From Erysipelotrichaceae bacterium 66202529 (GTDB taxonomy: Bacteria > Bacillota_I > Bacilli_A > Erysipelotrichales > Erysipelotrichaceae), in the NCBI GenBank assembly GCA_017161075.1, contig CP046174.1, positions 434,001-498,000 on the forward strand: DNA of 64,000 nucleotides. Direction: 5' to 3'. The translations under genes were made by a program, and so were the position numbers. Numbering within the stretch: position 1 is the first letter of the stretch; every line of letters starts with the position of its first letter. This document shows, one piece after another, positions 26,821 to 35,577 of this stretch. The notes under the pieces were generated by a model, which was given only the letters and a program-made list of their open reading frames with translations, did not search any database and was not told the DNA's origin.

Positions 26821-26838
26821 CAACACTACATAGTGTTG
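26821..26838 (+). promoter_or_regulatory. Perfect palindrome, possible operator
   Basis: CAACACTA-CA-TAGTGTTG is a perfect 8+8 inverted repeat. A further half-site, TTTAGTGTTTG, follows at about 26846-26856. It lies between the terminator and the LevR-like regulator gene, 134 bases before its start, so it could be an operator or a second hairpin of the terminator. Confidence 0.4.
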
Positions 26839-26971
26839 AAACCGCTTTAGTGTTTGAGATAGAATGGAAGCATTGCGCAGTGTCAAAAATACAGAACTCT
26901 GATGACATGAGGCAATGTGAATTTCTATAATGGTATCGTAAAGAAGCGGTACCGGAAAGTGAGGTGGTTCC

Positions 26972-29728
26972 ATGAATATCACAACATCAAAGCTGCAGAT
27001 TCTTGATTATCTGCAGAAAATTACTCGGGGCTTGCGGATGAACGAGCTAGGCGGCTTCACAACAATCAGTATCAGCACAGCTCTGAATATTTCGCGTTCC
27101 TTAACCTCCCAGTATCTCAATGAGCTGGTGAAGGAGGAGCGTATCATAAAAATCAGCACCCGCCCCGTCTATTATATGGATCGTAGCGTGCTGGAACGCA
27201 AGTATCAGCTGGAATTAAAGAACAGTGAATACCTGAGCCTGAGAGAGCTTATGAAGGAATTACATCAGAACAGCCCGAGACTGCAGGACTTTCAGAAAGC
27301 AATCGGCTGTACCGGTAGTTTGCAATACCCGATATCGCAGTTAAAAGCAGCGCTCTCCTATCCGCAGGGAGGTCTGCCCGTTATTTTGCAGGGAGAGAAG
27401 GGCTGTGGAAAATCCTACCTTGTTCGCCTGACACATGAATTCTGTCTTAATCGCATGACATCATTACAGAAGGAGCTCCCGTTAGTAAAGAAAAAGGCAT
27501 TTCGGGATGAAGATAAGGTCAGGCAGATGGAGGAATTATTCGGAATGGGAGCAGTCGATGGACATCCTGCGGTAAAGGGACTTCTTGAGGAAGCAGACGG
27601 CGGCATCCTATGTATACAAAATGCCAGCAATCTGAGTGAGGAATGCCAGGAAAAGCTGGCGGATTACCTAGCGAGAAGCAAATTTACGCGTATCCATGAT
27701 GACCAGGCACAAATTGAAGCCAAAGTTCAGATTATTCTTTCCACAAGTGAGGATCCACATACCGTATTCTGCCATAATCTGCTGCTGAGCATTCCTGTAA
27801 TCTGTACAATTCCTTCCTTTCAAAAACGCAATGAGGAGGAACGGCTGGAATTTGTCATTAAATTCTTTCAGGAGGAGCAGCTTCGCCTGGAGCGCAGTAT
27901 TTATATATCCAAGCGCCTTCAGCATTTCCTAATGGGCTATCAATTTGAAAGCAATATTGACGAGCTGCGCAAATGTATCCGTACCATCTGCGCCAATGCA
28001 TTTGCGGATTGCATCTCAAAGGAGCGGATGGATATTTATTTATATCATCTTCCGGTGCATTTACTGGATCATTTAACAGTGGATAAAAACAGCAGAGACC
28101 GTGATTCACTTGTCCGCATTGATACGGTGGAAAAAAATGAAGCAGGAAGTAAGATTCTCGTCATGTGGGAACAGCTATTACAGGCATTTGACGATTATAT
28201 TGCAGGAACACAGTCGTTCAACGGTTTTCTTGAACAGGGACAAAGGGCGCTGCGATACTATTATGACATTCTTGTATTTCAGGAAACCTATTATGACGGG
28301 CGTCTGGAAGCCATGGAGAAAATTGTAATCGAAGTCCTGAACAGTGTAAAGGTGATTAAAAATATCAATCTTCCAATCAACTGTGCCTATGTGCTGGCAA
28401 GAATGCTGGTATCCGCACAGAAAAACACATCCTCCCTGTATGAATGGGAACAGGATCATCAAAAGGATATCCAGCAATGTTTAAAGAAAATGGCGGGCTG
28501 TATGAGCAATGAATATATTCTGACAGAGACTATTGCCAGACAGCTGCATGCCAATATCAATATGCAGCTTTCCGAAATGAACCGGATTTTCCTCATGCTG
28601 AATATCAACTTCTATAATCGTGATATCCGCTCACAGGATACTGTCGGAATTATTCTGAGTCACGGCTATTCAACGGCTAGCTCGATTGCGGATGCCGCAA
28701 ACTCTCTTTTGAATTCCTATACCTTTGAAGCAATCGATATGCCGCTTAATACTCCGGTACAGGAAATCAGCGGTAAGCTGAATGATTTTATAGAAGAAAA
28801 TCCGCATTTGAAAAATATTATTCTCCTGGTGGATATGGGATCGCTGGAAGGGATCGGTGAGGTCATTGCGGATAGTGTCAATGTTGGAGTTATCAATAAT
28901 ATCTCAACCTCACTTGCCTTGAATATCGGTATGAAAATACAGCAGCACTATGAGCTGGAGGAGCTGCTGGAGCTTGCATGTAATGAAAATCAGTGCCGTT
29001 ACAAGGTGCTTTCCGAAGCAAAAAAGGAAAAGGCCATTGTATTCACCAATGATGCAGGGATGCTGATATCGGAAAAGCTCTGCCGTCTGTTTAAGGACAG
29101 TTTGCCACGGCCGATTGATCTGAAAATGATTGCATATGAATTTGATGAACTGATGAAAAACAGAACAGATGATATTTTGTTTCGAAAATACGATGTCGTG
29201 CTGATGATCAAGCCGTATTCCTTAAAGCTTAAAAAGGTAAACAGTGTGACATTGGAGGAAATTATGAATTTTGAAAACATCGAACAACTGAATCAGGTAT
29301 TTTGTCCATATCTGAGCAATGAGGAAATCGAACAGTTTGACCAGCGTCTGCTGAAGAATTTCTCCATGCAGTCGGTAATGGAAAATATCACAATACTCAA
29401 TGCTGATAAGCTGCTGGATTATGTCAGTGATGCTGTCAGTGCATTGCAGCAGACAATGGGAAAAAAGTTTCAGAGTAAAACCATTGTCGGCATCTATATG
29501 CATATCTGCTTCCTGATTGAACGCCTTGTCACGAAAACAGCTTTTGAGAAATACAAGGATCTCTCCGGTTTTCAGGAAAAGCATAGAGATTTTATCGATG
29601 ATGTGAATCGAAGCTTTGAAATTATGCTGCAGCATTATCATGTTAGACTTCCGATATCGGAAATCGCCTATCTCTTTGAGTATATAGAAAATGATTTGCA
29701 AAAGGGAGGCGGGGATGATGAATTTTAA
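26972..29728 (+). CDS. LevR-like PRD/PTS-controlled regulator with degenerate AAA+ domain
   Basis: 918 residues. Residues 1-70 form a winged HTH (MNELGGFTTISISTALNIS, then SLTSQYLNELVKEERI). Residues ~115-330 correspond to the AAA+ domain of LevR-type activators: Walker A GEKGCGKS is kept, but ELFGMGAVDGHPAVKGLLEE replaces the GAFTGA loop region and GGILCIQNAS replaces the Walker B acidic pair. Later come a PRD-like region (~400-500), an EIIA-Man-like domain with IILSHGYSTASS near residue 562, and a C-terminal PRD (~830-910). It directly precedes, and overlaps by 14 bases, the epimerase gene of the sugar operon, which it presumably controls through PTS phosphorylation. With GAFTGA lost, classic sigma-54 activation is doubtful. 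Confidence 0.83.
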   Translation: MNITTSKLQILDYLQKITRGLRMNELGGFTTISISTALNISRSLTSQYLNELVKEERIIKISTRPVYYMDRSVLERKYQLELKNSEYLSLRELMKELHQNSPRLQDFQKAIGCTGSLQYPISQLKAALSYPQGGLPVILQGEKGCGKSYLVRLTHEFCLNRMTSLQKELPLVKKKAFRDEDKVRQMEELFGMGAVDGHPAVKGLLEEADGGILCIQNASNLSEECQEKLADYLARSKFTRIHDDQAQIEAKVQIILSTSEDPHTVFCHNLLLSIPVICTIPSFQKRNEEERLEFVIKFFQEEQLRLERSIYISKRLQHFLMGYQFESNIDELRKCIRTICANAFADCISKERMDIYLYHLPVHLLDHLTVDKNSRDRDSLVRIDTVEKNEAGSKILVMWEQLLQAFDDYIAGTQSFNGFLEQGQRALRYYYDILVFQETYYDGRLEAMEKIVIEVLNSVKVIKNINLPINCAYVLARMLVSAQKNTSSLYEWEQDHQKDIQQCLKKMAGCMSNEYILTETIARQLHANINMQLSEMNRIFLMLNINFYNRDIRSQDTVGIILSHGYSTASSIADAANSLLNSYTFEAIDMPLNTPVQEISGKLNDFIEENPHLKNIILLVDMGSLEGIGEVIADSVNVGVINNISTSLALNIGMKIQQHYELEELLELACNENQCRYKVLSEAKKEKAIVFTNDAGMLISEKLCRLFKDSLPRPIDLKMIAYEFDELMKNRTDDILFRKYDVVLMIKPYSLKLKKVNSVTLEEIMNFENIEQLNQVFCPYLSNEEIEQFDQRLLKNFSMQSVMENITILNADKLLDYVSDAVSALQQTMGKKFQSKTIVGIYMHICFLIERLVTKTAFEKYKDLSGFQEKHRDFIDDVNRSFEIMLQHYHVRLPISEIAYLFEYIENDLQKGGGDDEF

Positions 29729-30539
29729 GGACAGGCTTTGTGCAATGAACTGCCATTATCGCTTTTATGAGCTGGAAGATTTCTTCCGTTCTATCCACGC
29801 ACAGGGCATTCACTATGCAGAAATCTGGACAGGGCCAATGCATTATTATGTTGATACCATGCGGCATGAACCGGTGGAGAAGCTGAAAAGACTTTCCAAG
29901 GACTATCAGGTAAAGATCGTAGGCATCTGTCCGGAACAGACGAACCCGAAGCCAAACAACATCGCGGTTAAAGGAGACATGCGCAGACAGGAGGTATTCA
30001 GCTATTACAGGCAGATGATTGATATCGCCTGTGAAATTGGATGCCGGCAGGTTCTTGTGACAAGCGGATGGGATTATTACAGTGAACCAATAGAAGCAGC
30101 GTGGGAGCGTTCTGTGGATATGATGAGGAATATCGCTGCCTATGCTCAGTCACGGAATGTAACACTTGCTTTGGAAGCACTGCAGCCAAATGAATCACGT
30201 CTTGTTAATACGATAGCGGATATCAAGCGGTATCGAAAGGATGTGGGGAGTACCTGCTTGAAGGTCTGCATAGACTTTGGGGCCATGGCGCGTGCAGGGC
30301 TCACACCGCAGGATTATTTTGAAGCATTTGGTAACGATATCGTGCATATTCATTTCGTAGATGGAAATCCGACAGGTCATCTGGCATGGGGGGATGGCAA
30401 GCGTGATTTGAAGCAGGATTTACAGATACTGGAGCGTTATGGGTATCCTGGATATCTCTCTTTGGAAACAGCAACCCAGCGCTATTATGAAGAACCGTGG
30501 ACTGCGGAACAGAAGACACTGAAAAGCTTTGGTTTATGA
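29715..30539 (+). CDS. FrlC-like sugar isomerase/epimerase (TIM barrel)
   Basis: 274 residues from ATG 29715 (GGGAGGCGGGG just before), overlapping the regulator end. It is a xylose-isomerase-like TIM barrel: IHYAEIWTGPMH, KIVGICPEQTNPKPNNIA, MRRQEVF, then LALEALQPNESRLVNT, VCIDFGAM, IVHIHFVDG and YLSLETAT. The metal ligands expected of the family are visible as Glu in LEAL, Asp in CIDFG, His in HIHFVDG and Glu in SLET. The PETN..PYN...MRR pattern of E. coli FrlC (fructoselysine 3-epimerase) is echoed in PEQTNPKPN and MRRQ. With an FrlB-like enzyme at the operon end this suggests fructoselysine/psicoselysine use. Confidence 0.7.
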   Translation: MMNFKDRLCAMNCHYRFYELEDFFRSIHAQGIHYAEIWTGPMHYYVDTMRHEPVEKLKRLSKDYQVKIVGICPEQTNPKPNNIAVKGDMRRQEVFSYYRQMIDIACEIGCRQVLVTSGWDYYSEPIEAAWERSVDMMRNIAAYAQSRNVTLALEALQPNESRLVNTIADIKRYRKDVGSTCLKVCIDFGAMARAGLTPQDYFEAFGNDIVHIHFVDGNPTGHLAWGDGKRDLKQDLQILERYGYPGYLSLETATQRYYEEPWTAEQKTLKSFGL

Positions 30540-30552
30540 AAGGAGGGAGCTT

Positions 30553-30972
30553 ATGGAACGACATTATATACTCGCAAGTCACGGAACATTTTCTCAGGGA
30601 ATTTATGATTCCATACGGATTATTTTGGGAGAAAAAAAGAATGTGCATATCATTACCGCCTATGTAAAGGAGGGGCAGGAGGTTGGATGTCTAATCGCTG
30701 AAACCTTGAAAAGCATACCGGTAAATGCTGAAATTATCGCCTGTACGGATCTGTTTGGCGGCAGTGTCAACAACGAGCTGATGAAGTATATCGGAAGAAA
30801 GGATTTCCATTTGATGACAGGGATGAATTTACCAATGCTGATGAATCTGTTTCTGTTTTCCAATGAGCCTGCCAAGCAGCTGATACACCGCTTAGACAAT
30901 GAGGCAAAATGCGGTATTGTATACTGCAATGAAAAGGTACAGGAATGTTTATCGGAAGAGGATGAATTTTAA
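30553..30972 (+). CDS. PTS EIIA, mannose family
   Basis: 139 residues from ATG 30553, with AGGAGG at 30541-30546. The phosphorylated His is in ILASHGTFSQG (His10). The rest of the fold follows the EIIA-Man pattern: ITAYV, then IIACTDLFGGSVNNELM and LMTGMNLPML. It accepts phosphate from HPr and passes it to the EIIB at 30989. It lies in the five-part mannose-family operon after the epimerase gene. Confidence 0.9.
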   Translation: MERHYILASHGTFSQGIYDSIRIILGEKKNVHIITAYVKEGQEVGCLIAETLKSIPVNAEIIACTDLFGGSVNNELMKYIGRKDFHLMTGMNLPMLMNLFLFSNEPAKQLIHRLDNEAKCGIVYCNEKVQECLSEEDEF

Positions 30973-30988
30973 AAAGGAGAATATGATT

Positions 30989-31465
30989 ATGATAAAGTTA
31001 TGCAGAGTGGATCACCGTTTGCTTCACGGCCAGGTTGCGTTTTCCTGGACCAATGAGCTAAATGCCGATTGTATTCTGATTGCCAATGATGCGGTTGTGC
31101 ATGATGAGGTATTCAAAACAACAATGAAGCTTGCTAAGCCGTCCGGTGTTAAGCTCGTTATCAAAAGCCTGGAGGACTCTATTAAGGCTATCAACAGTGG
31201 TGTTACGGATAAATACCGTCTGCTTGTTGTAGTTAAAACGATACATGATGCCAATATCCTGAGTGCAGGCTGTTCCTCTGTGAAAAGCATCAATCTTGGC
31301 GGGACGATTCGCCGGGAGGGCTATCGGCAGATCAGCAAGGCAATCTTCATTAACGATGAGGATGAAGCAGAATTAAAGGAATTACAGGACCGCGGAGTTT
31401 CGGTTTTCATTCAGCAGCTGCCTGCAGAAACTGCGGTAGAACTGGAGCACGTATTGCATCGTTAA
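30989..31465 (+). CDS. PTS EIIB, mannose/fructose/sorbose family
   Basis: 158 residues. The N-terminus CRVDHRLLHGQVAFSW contains the active His of EIIB-Man (in LLHGQV). A central TTMKLAKPSGVKL segment and the C-terminal INLGGTIRREGYRQISKAIF are typical. ATG 30989 is preferred over ATG 30983 because AAGGAGA (30974-30980) is then eight bases away. It transfers phosphate to the sugar bound by EIIC/EIID. Confidence 0.9.
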   Translation: MIKLCRVDHRLLHGQVAFSWTNELNADCILIANDAVVHDEVFKTTMKLAKPSGVKLVIKSLEDSIKAINSGVTDKYRLLVVVKTIHDANILSAGCSSVKSINLGGTIRREGYRQISKAIFINDEDEAELKELQDRGVSVFIQQLPAETAVELEHVLHR

Positions 31466-31557
31466 AACAGTTCGCTCCCCGTTCTATGCAGCGGGTCAAA
31501 GTACAATAGGAAGTATATTCCTGATAAAGGCATGAAAATGCGAAGGAGGAGGAAATC

Positions 31558-32331
31558 ATGGTACAAGCATGTTTAATCGGATTGATAGCAAGTCTGGGTG
31601 TCTTTGGCGATCAGCTGGGATCCCTGTATATCAATCGGCCAATTATTCTTGCACCGCTGGTCGGTCTGGTTCTGGGGGATCTTCACCAGGGGCTGCTTAT
31701 CGGTGCAAGTCTGGAGTTATTCTTTATGGGGGCTGTCAGTATTGGAGCCTATGTTCCACCGGATACGATAGTGGGAGGTGTTCTGGCGACAGCATTTGCA
31801 ATTTCCATGGGGAAGGGGATTGAAACCGCAGTTACACTGGCAATGCCAATCGCTCTTGTTTCACAGGCAATCGGTAACTTCTGCAATGTATTCAATTCTG
31901 TGATTTTACGTTTTACAGACCGTTATGCAGTGGAAGGGAATTACGGCGGTGTGGTAGCGACACACTGGCTGATTGGTATGATTACCATTGTTCGTAGATT
32001 TCTGCTTGTATTCTTCGCGTTCTATCTGGGAAGTGAAGCGGTCGGAAATATGATCAATGCGATTCCTGACTATGTGACAAATGGAATGGCTGCAGCAGCA
32101 GGCCTGCTTCCGGCTCTGGGATTTGCTATGCTGATGCGTATGACGGTAAACAAACAGAATGTACCTTACTACTTTCTGGGATTCGCACTTGCCGCATATA
32201 TGAGTGTGCCAGTTCTCGGCGTAGCGATATTGGGGGTTATTCTGATCGTTGTAAAATTTGATTTTATGAATTTGAAAGGGGCTGCGGCTGGTGATGCCAA
32301 TGCGATGGTGAGCGATGATGATGACTTCTAA
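31558..32331 (+). CDS. PTS EIIC, mannose/fructose/sorbose family
   Basis: A 257-residue integral membrane protein. ASLGVFGDQLGSLYINRPI, then LAPLVGLVLGDLHQGLLIG and ASLELFFMGAVSIGAY, give the conserved EIIC-sorbose/mannose core that forms the sugar channel together with EIID. Seven or so hydrophobic segments cover most of the length. AAGGAGGAGG precedes the start. The final residues overlap the EIID start by 17 bases. Confidence 0.92.
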   Translation: MVQACLIGLIASLGVFGDQLGSLYINRPIILAPLVGLVLGDLHQGLLIGASLELFFMGAVSIGAYVPPDTIVGGVLATAFAISMGKGIETAVTLAMPIALVSQAIGNFCNVFNSVILRFTDRYAVEGNYGGVVATHWLIGMITIVRRFLLVFFAFYLGSEAVGNMINAIPDYVTNGMAAAAGLLPALGFAMLMRMTVNKQNVPYYFLGFALAAYMSVPVLGVAILGVILIVVKFDFMNLKGAAAGDANAMVSDDDDF

Positions 32332-33151
32332 ATCGGATAAGAAAATACAGAAAGCGGATATTACATGGATGGCATTCAACCAGGGCTCTTTGGGAATGGA
32401 GTTCTCCTGGAACTATGAGCGTCAGATGCACATAGCCTTTGCCATGATGATGAATAAGATTTTGAAAAAGGTTTATGCCGAGGATGAAACAGGCTATAAG
32501 GATGCGTTAACCCGTCATGTGGAGTTCTTTAATATCACACCGCAGCTTGCTCCGTTTGTTGGCGGTATTGTAGCATCCATGGAGGAAATGAAGGCGCGCG
32601 GTGAGGTAGATGGAGAAGCGATTTCCAGCATCAAAACGGCACTAATGGGCCCCTTGAGCGGAATTGGTGATTCTGTGTTTGTCGGCTGTCTGCGTGTTAT
32701 CGCTGTTGGAATTGGTATTTCTCTGGCACAGAATGGGAATATGTTTGGACCGATCGTATACTTTCTGATGTATAACATTCCGGCATTTATCGTTCGCTAT
32801 TTTGGTGCACATTTTGGATATAACATCGGCTTCAAATATTTGCAGAGGATGCAGGCGAATGGCATGATGGATAAGCTGCTTGCGGCAGCCAGTATCCTTG
32901 GTGTTATGGTTATCGGCTGTATGTCAAAGGATATGGTTTGGACAACACTGAATGTGGAGCTGAGCAAGGTTGGAGAAGAGGTTACCACACTGCAGTCCAT
33001 TCTGGATGGCATTATGCCCGGTTTGATTGGACTGGGCGGTACATGGATGTATTACTGGCTTTTGAAGAAAAAGGTCAATCCGATCATTCTTATTCTGGGA
33101 ACGATGGTTCTTGGAATCATAGGAGCTTATTTCGGTGTTCTTGCCGGGTAA
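32315..33151 (+). CDS. PTS EIID, mannose family
   Basis: A 278-residue membrane subunit. It has the EIID-Man pattern: FNQGSLGMEFSWNYERQMHI, then HVEFFNITPQLAPFVGGIV, ALMGPLSGIGDSVF, and a hydrophobic C-terminal third with GLIGLGGTWMYYWLLKKK. It works with EIIC in sugar transport and phosphorylation. The start is at the ATGATGATG run at 32315-32323 inside the EIIC end, so the exact codon is uncertain by two residues. Confidence 0.92.
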   Translation: MMMTSKSDKKIQKADITWMAFNQGSLGMEFSWNYERQMHIAFAMMMNKILKKVYAEDETGYKDALTRHVEFFNITPQLAPFVGGIVASMEEMKARGEVDGEAISSIKTALMGPLSGIGDSVFVGCLRVIAVGIGISLAQNGNMFGPIVYFLMYNIPAFIVRYFGAHFGYNIGFKYLQRMQANGMMDKLLAAASILGVMVIGCMSKDMVWTTLNVELSKVGEEVTTLQSILDGIMPGLIGLGGTWMYYWLLKKKVNPIILILGTMVLGIIGAYFGVLAG

Positions 33152-33186
33152 GATAAATAACAAACAGAAAAGAGGAGGACATGAAC

Positions 33187-34185
33187 ATGTTATTGAAGTT
33201 TAATGAAGATTGGGTACGCAGCAGTGTTAATGGAGCGTTGGCGATCCGTAAGGATATCAACAAAATCGTGGATGAAATATGTGCAGAAGGCTATCGCAAT
33301 ATTTGCTGGCTAGGGATCGGGGGAACCTGGGCGAGCGGTATGCAGGCCGCTGTTCATATGAAAGAGATGTCAGAAATTGAGACTTGGGCAGAAAATGCGT
33401 CTGAGTACAATACGACAGGTAATAAACGTGTTGGCAAGGGAACTGTTGTGATTACATCCTCCGTAACGGGAAGTACGGTGGAGGTGGTAGAGGCTGTGAA
33501 GCGCATGCAGGCAGCCGGGGCTAAGGTAATTGGATTTATCGATATTGATACGACAGAACTGGCAAAGCTGGTGGATTATGAAATTGCTTATCCTGTCAAT
33601 GAGCAGCTGAAGTTCTTTATGGTCGCAGATCGCTTCATGCAGAATCATGGGGAGTTTGACGATTGCGATGAAATGTATGCGGAATATGAAAAGCATCTGG
33701 CACAGGCACTGATTGAGGTTGAAAAAAAGGCGGATGCTTTCGGACAGGAATTTGCGAAGAAGCACTGGAATGATTCTATTCATTATTTTGTGGGAGCCGG
33801 TAATCAGTGGGGAGCTACCTATTCCTATGCAATGTGCTATTGGGAGGAGCAGTTATGGATCAAAACGAAGTCCATCACTTCAGGAGAGTTCTTTCACGGC
33901 ATGTTTGAGATCGTCACAAAGGAGACACCGGTTACAGTGTTTGTAGGAGAGGATGCGCAGCGGCCATTGTCTGAGCGTGTGGTTAATTTCTTGCCGAGAA
34001 TCTGTGAGAATTACACAATTATTGATACGAAAGATTATGAGCTGAAGGGTATCAGTGAAAAGTATAGAAAGCATATTTCCCATCTGGTGATGCATGCGGT
34101 AAATAATCGGATTGATGCTTACATGGAGAGGGAAACAAGACATCCAATGGATATCAGACGGTATTACAGAAGACTGGAGTATTAA
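33187..34185 (+). CDS. SIS-domain deglycase, FrlB-like
   Basis: 332 residues from ATG 33187 (GGAGG at 33174-33178, eight bases away; ATG 33181 is too close). It has two SIS domains: the first with CWLGIGGTWASGMQAAVHM and VITSSVTGSTVEVVEAVKRM, the second with YFVGAGNQWGATYSYAMCYWEEQLW. The segment SGEFFHGMFEIV and the end HPMDIRRYYRRLEY closely parallel E. coli FrlB (fructoselysine-6-phosphate deglycase), which has SGEFRHGPLEIV and ends ERRYYGGLVEY. It would cleave phosphorylated Amadori compounds to sugar phosphate plus amine. The exact substrate is not settled. Confidence 0.75.
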   Translation: MLLKFNEDWVRSSVNGALAIRKDINKIVDEICAEGYRNICWLGIGGTWASGMQAAVHMKEMSEIETWAENASEYNTTGNKRVGKGTVVITSSVTGSTVEVVEAVKRMQAAGAKVIGFIDIDTTELAKLVDYEIAYPVNEQLKFFMVADRFMQNHGEFDDCDEMYAEYEKHLAQALIEVEKKADAFGQEFAKKHWNDSIHYFVGAGNQWGATYSYAMCYWEEQLWIKTKSITSGEFFHGMFEIVTKETPVTVFVGEDAQRPLSERVVNFLPRICENYTIIDTKDYELKGISEKYRKHISHLVMHAVNNRIDAYMERETRHPMDIRRYYRRLEY

Positions 34186-34320
34186 AAGGAATTCAGAGTT
34201 TATTGTTCATCAAACTGTCAGAGAAGCAGGTCGTACGTTAGGACAGCCCTTTCGTCACGGCCTTTTTCATATGAGAAAACCTGTAGATTATCTGGTGGAT
34301 ATTTAACAGTACGAAATGCT

Positions 34321-34356
34321 AAAAGCATACGTCACATACAGAAGGTATGCTTTTTA
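34321..34356 (+). terminator. Terminator after the FrlB-like operon
   Basis: AAAAGCATAC (34321-34330) pairs with GTATGCTTTT (34345-34354), followed by TAT. It lies 136 bases after the deglycase stop. Between that stop and the hairpin I see no gene. Confidence 0.8.
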
Positions 34357-34421
34357 TGTAATTTCAAGATGATGGATCTATTTGAAAATTGGTTGATTTT
34401 ACGATATTTTTACACGGTTTT

Positions 34422-34450
34422 TTGTTAAATGTTTTTGATTATGCTATAAT
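34422..34450 (+). promoter_or_regulatory. Sigma-A promoter of galE
   Basis: TTGTTA (34422-34427), a 17-base spacer and TATAAT (34445-34450). The leader is about 25 bases to ATG 34483, with GGGAGGA as ribosome site. Confidence 0.8.
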
Positions 34451-34482
34451 GGAACGGTGAAAAGCTAAGGGAGGAACCACAT

Positions 34483-35493
34483 ATGAAAATCTTAGTAACT
34501 GGCGGTACCGGATTTATAGGCAGCCATACGTGCGTCGAATTGATAGAAGCCGGTAATGAAGTAGTGATTATTGATAACCTGTACAACTCACAGGCCGATG
34601 TTATTGATAAGATTAAAAGTATTACTGGTAAAACAGTTGCATTTTATGAAGCAGATTGCTGTGATGAAACTGCTCTTGAGAAAATTTTTAATGAGCATAC
34701 GATAGATGCGGCAATTCATTTTGCTGGATATAAAGCAGTCGGAGAATCTGTACAGAAGCCGATTATGTATTATCAGAACAATCTGATGTCTTTGCTGGCA
34801 CTATGTAAAGTGATGGCAAAGCATAATTGCAAGCGACTTGTTTTTTCATCTAGTGCTACGGTTTATGGAAATCCGGCAAGCGTACCGATTTTCGAAGATT
34901 TCCCTCTGGGACCTACGACAAATCCTTATGGAACAACCAAGCTTATGATTGAACAGATATTAAAGGATCTTTACATTTCTGATCATGAATGGAATATTGC
35001 TCTGCTGCGTTATTTCAATCCGATTGGAGCACATAAGAGCGGATTGCTTGGAGAAAGTCCGAATGATATTCCGAATAATCTGATGCCATATATCGTTAAG
35101 GTTGCGAATAAGGAACTGCCGTATCTCCATGTATATGGAAATGATTATGATACTCCAGATGGTACCGGCGTACGAGATTATATTCATGTTGTCGATCTTG
35201 CGAAAGGTCATGTCAATGCAGTTAATAAGGTTATGGAGCCAATCGGTGTTGATGCCTATAATCTGGGAACAGGAATCGGATACAGCGTGCTGGACGTTGT
35301 TAACACGTTTGCAAAGGTGAACAATCTGGAGGTACCGTATCAGATTGATCCAAGACGTCCGGGTGATATTGCACAATGCTATGCTAGTACCGATAAAGCA
35401 TTGAAAGAACTGGGCTGGAAAGCAGAGAAGGGGCTGGAAGAAATGTGTGCAGACGCATGGCATTTCCTTCAGGTTGAAAAAGAATCAAAATAG
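34483..35493 (+). CDS. galE: UDP-glucose 4-epimerase
   Basis: 336 residues, normal length. It interconverts UDP-glucose and UDP-galactose in the Leloir pathway and surface-sugar supply. The NAD-binding Rossmann motif is TGGTGFIGSHT near the start. The catalytic Ser/Thr-Tyr-Lys are in FSSSATVYG and NPYGTTK (Tyr and Lys of YxxxK). The late segment GTGVRDYIHVVDLAKGH is strongly conserved. It stands alone between its own promoter and a terminator. Confidence 0.96.
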   Translation: MKILVTGGTGFIGSHTCVELIEAGNEVVIIDNLYNSQADVIDKIKSITGKTVAFYEADCCDETALEKIFNEHTIDAAIHFAGYKAVGESVQKPIMYYQNNLMSLLALCKVMAKHNCKRLVFSSSATVYGNPASVPIFEDFPLGPTTNPYGTTKLMIEQILKDLYISDHEWNIALLRYFNPIGAHKSGLLGESPNDIPNNLMPYIVKVANKELPYLHVYGNDYDTPDGTGVRDYIHVVDLAKGHVNAVNKVMEPIGVDAYNLGTGIGYSVLDVVNTFAKVNNLEVPYQIDPRRPGDIAQCYASTDKALKELGWKAEKGLEEMCADAWHFLQVEKESK

Positions 35494-35500
35494 GATGATG

Positions 35501-35530
35501 AAAAGCAGAGTGTAAAAATTCTGCTTTTTT
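35501..35530 (+). terminator. Terminator after galE
   Basis: AAAAGCAGA (35501-35509) pairs with TCTGCTTTT (35520-35528) and is followed by more T residues. Confidence 0.82.
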
Positions 35531-35577
35531 TAGGACTTTTCCTTCCTTCCTACGTATATAACTATGGAGGTGATTTT

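Noticed and set aside
26857..26971. Sigma-54 (-24/-12) promoter before the LevR-like gene
   Set aside because: TGGAAGCATTGCGC and TGGTATCGTAAAGAAGC were examined, but the GG-to-GC spacing is not the required ten bases.
34112..34306. 64-codon frame after the FrlB-like gene
   Set aside because: It mostly overlaps the end of the deglycase gene in another frame and lacks a ribosome site.
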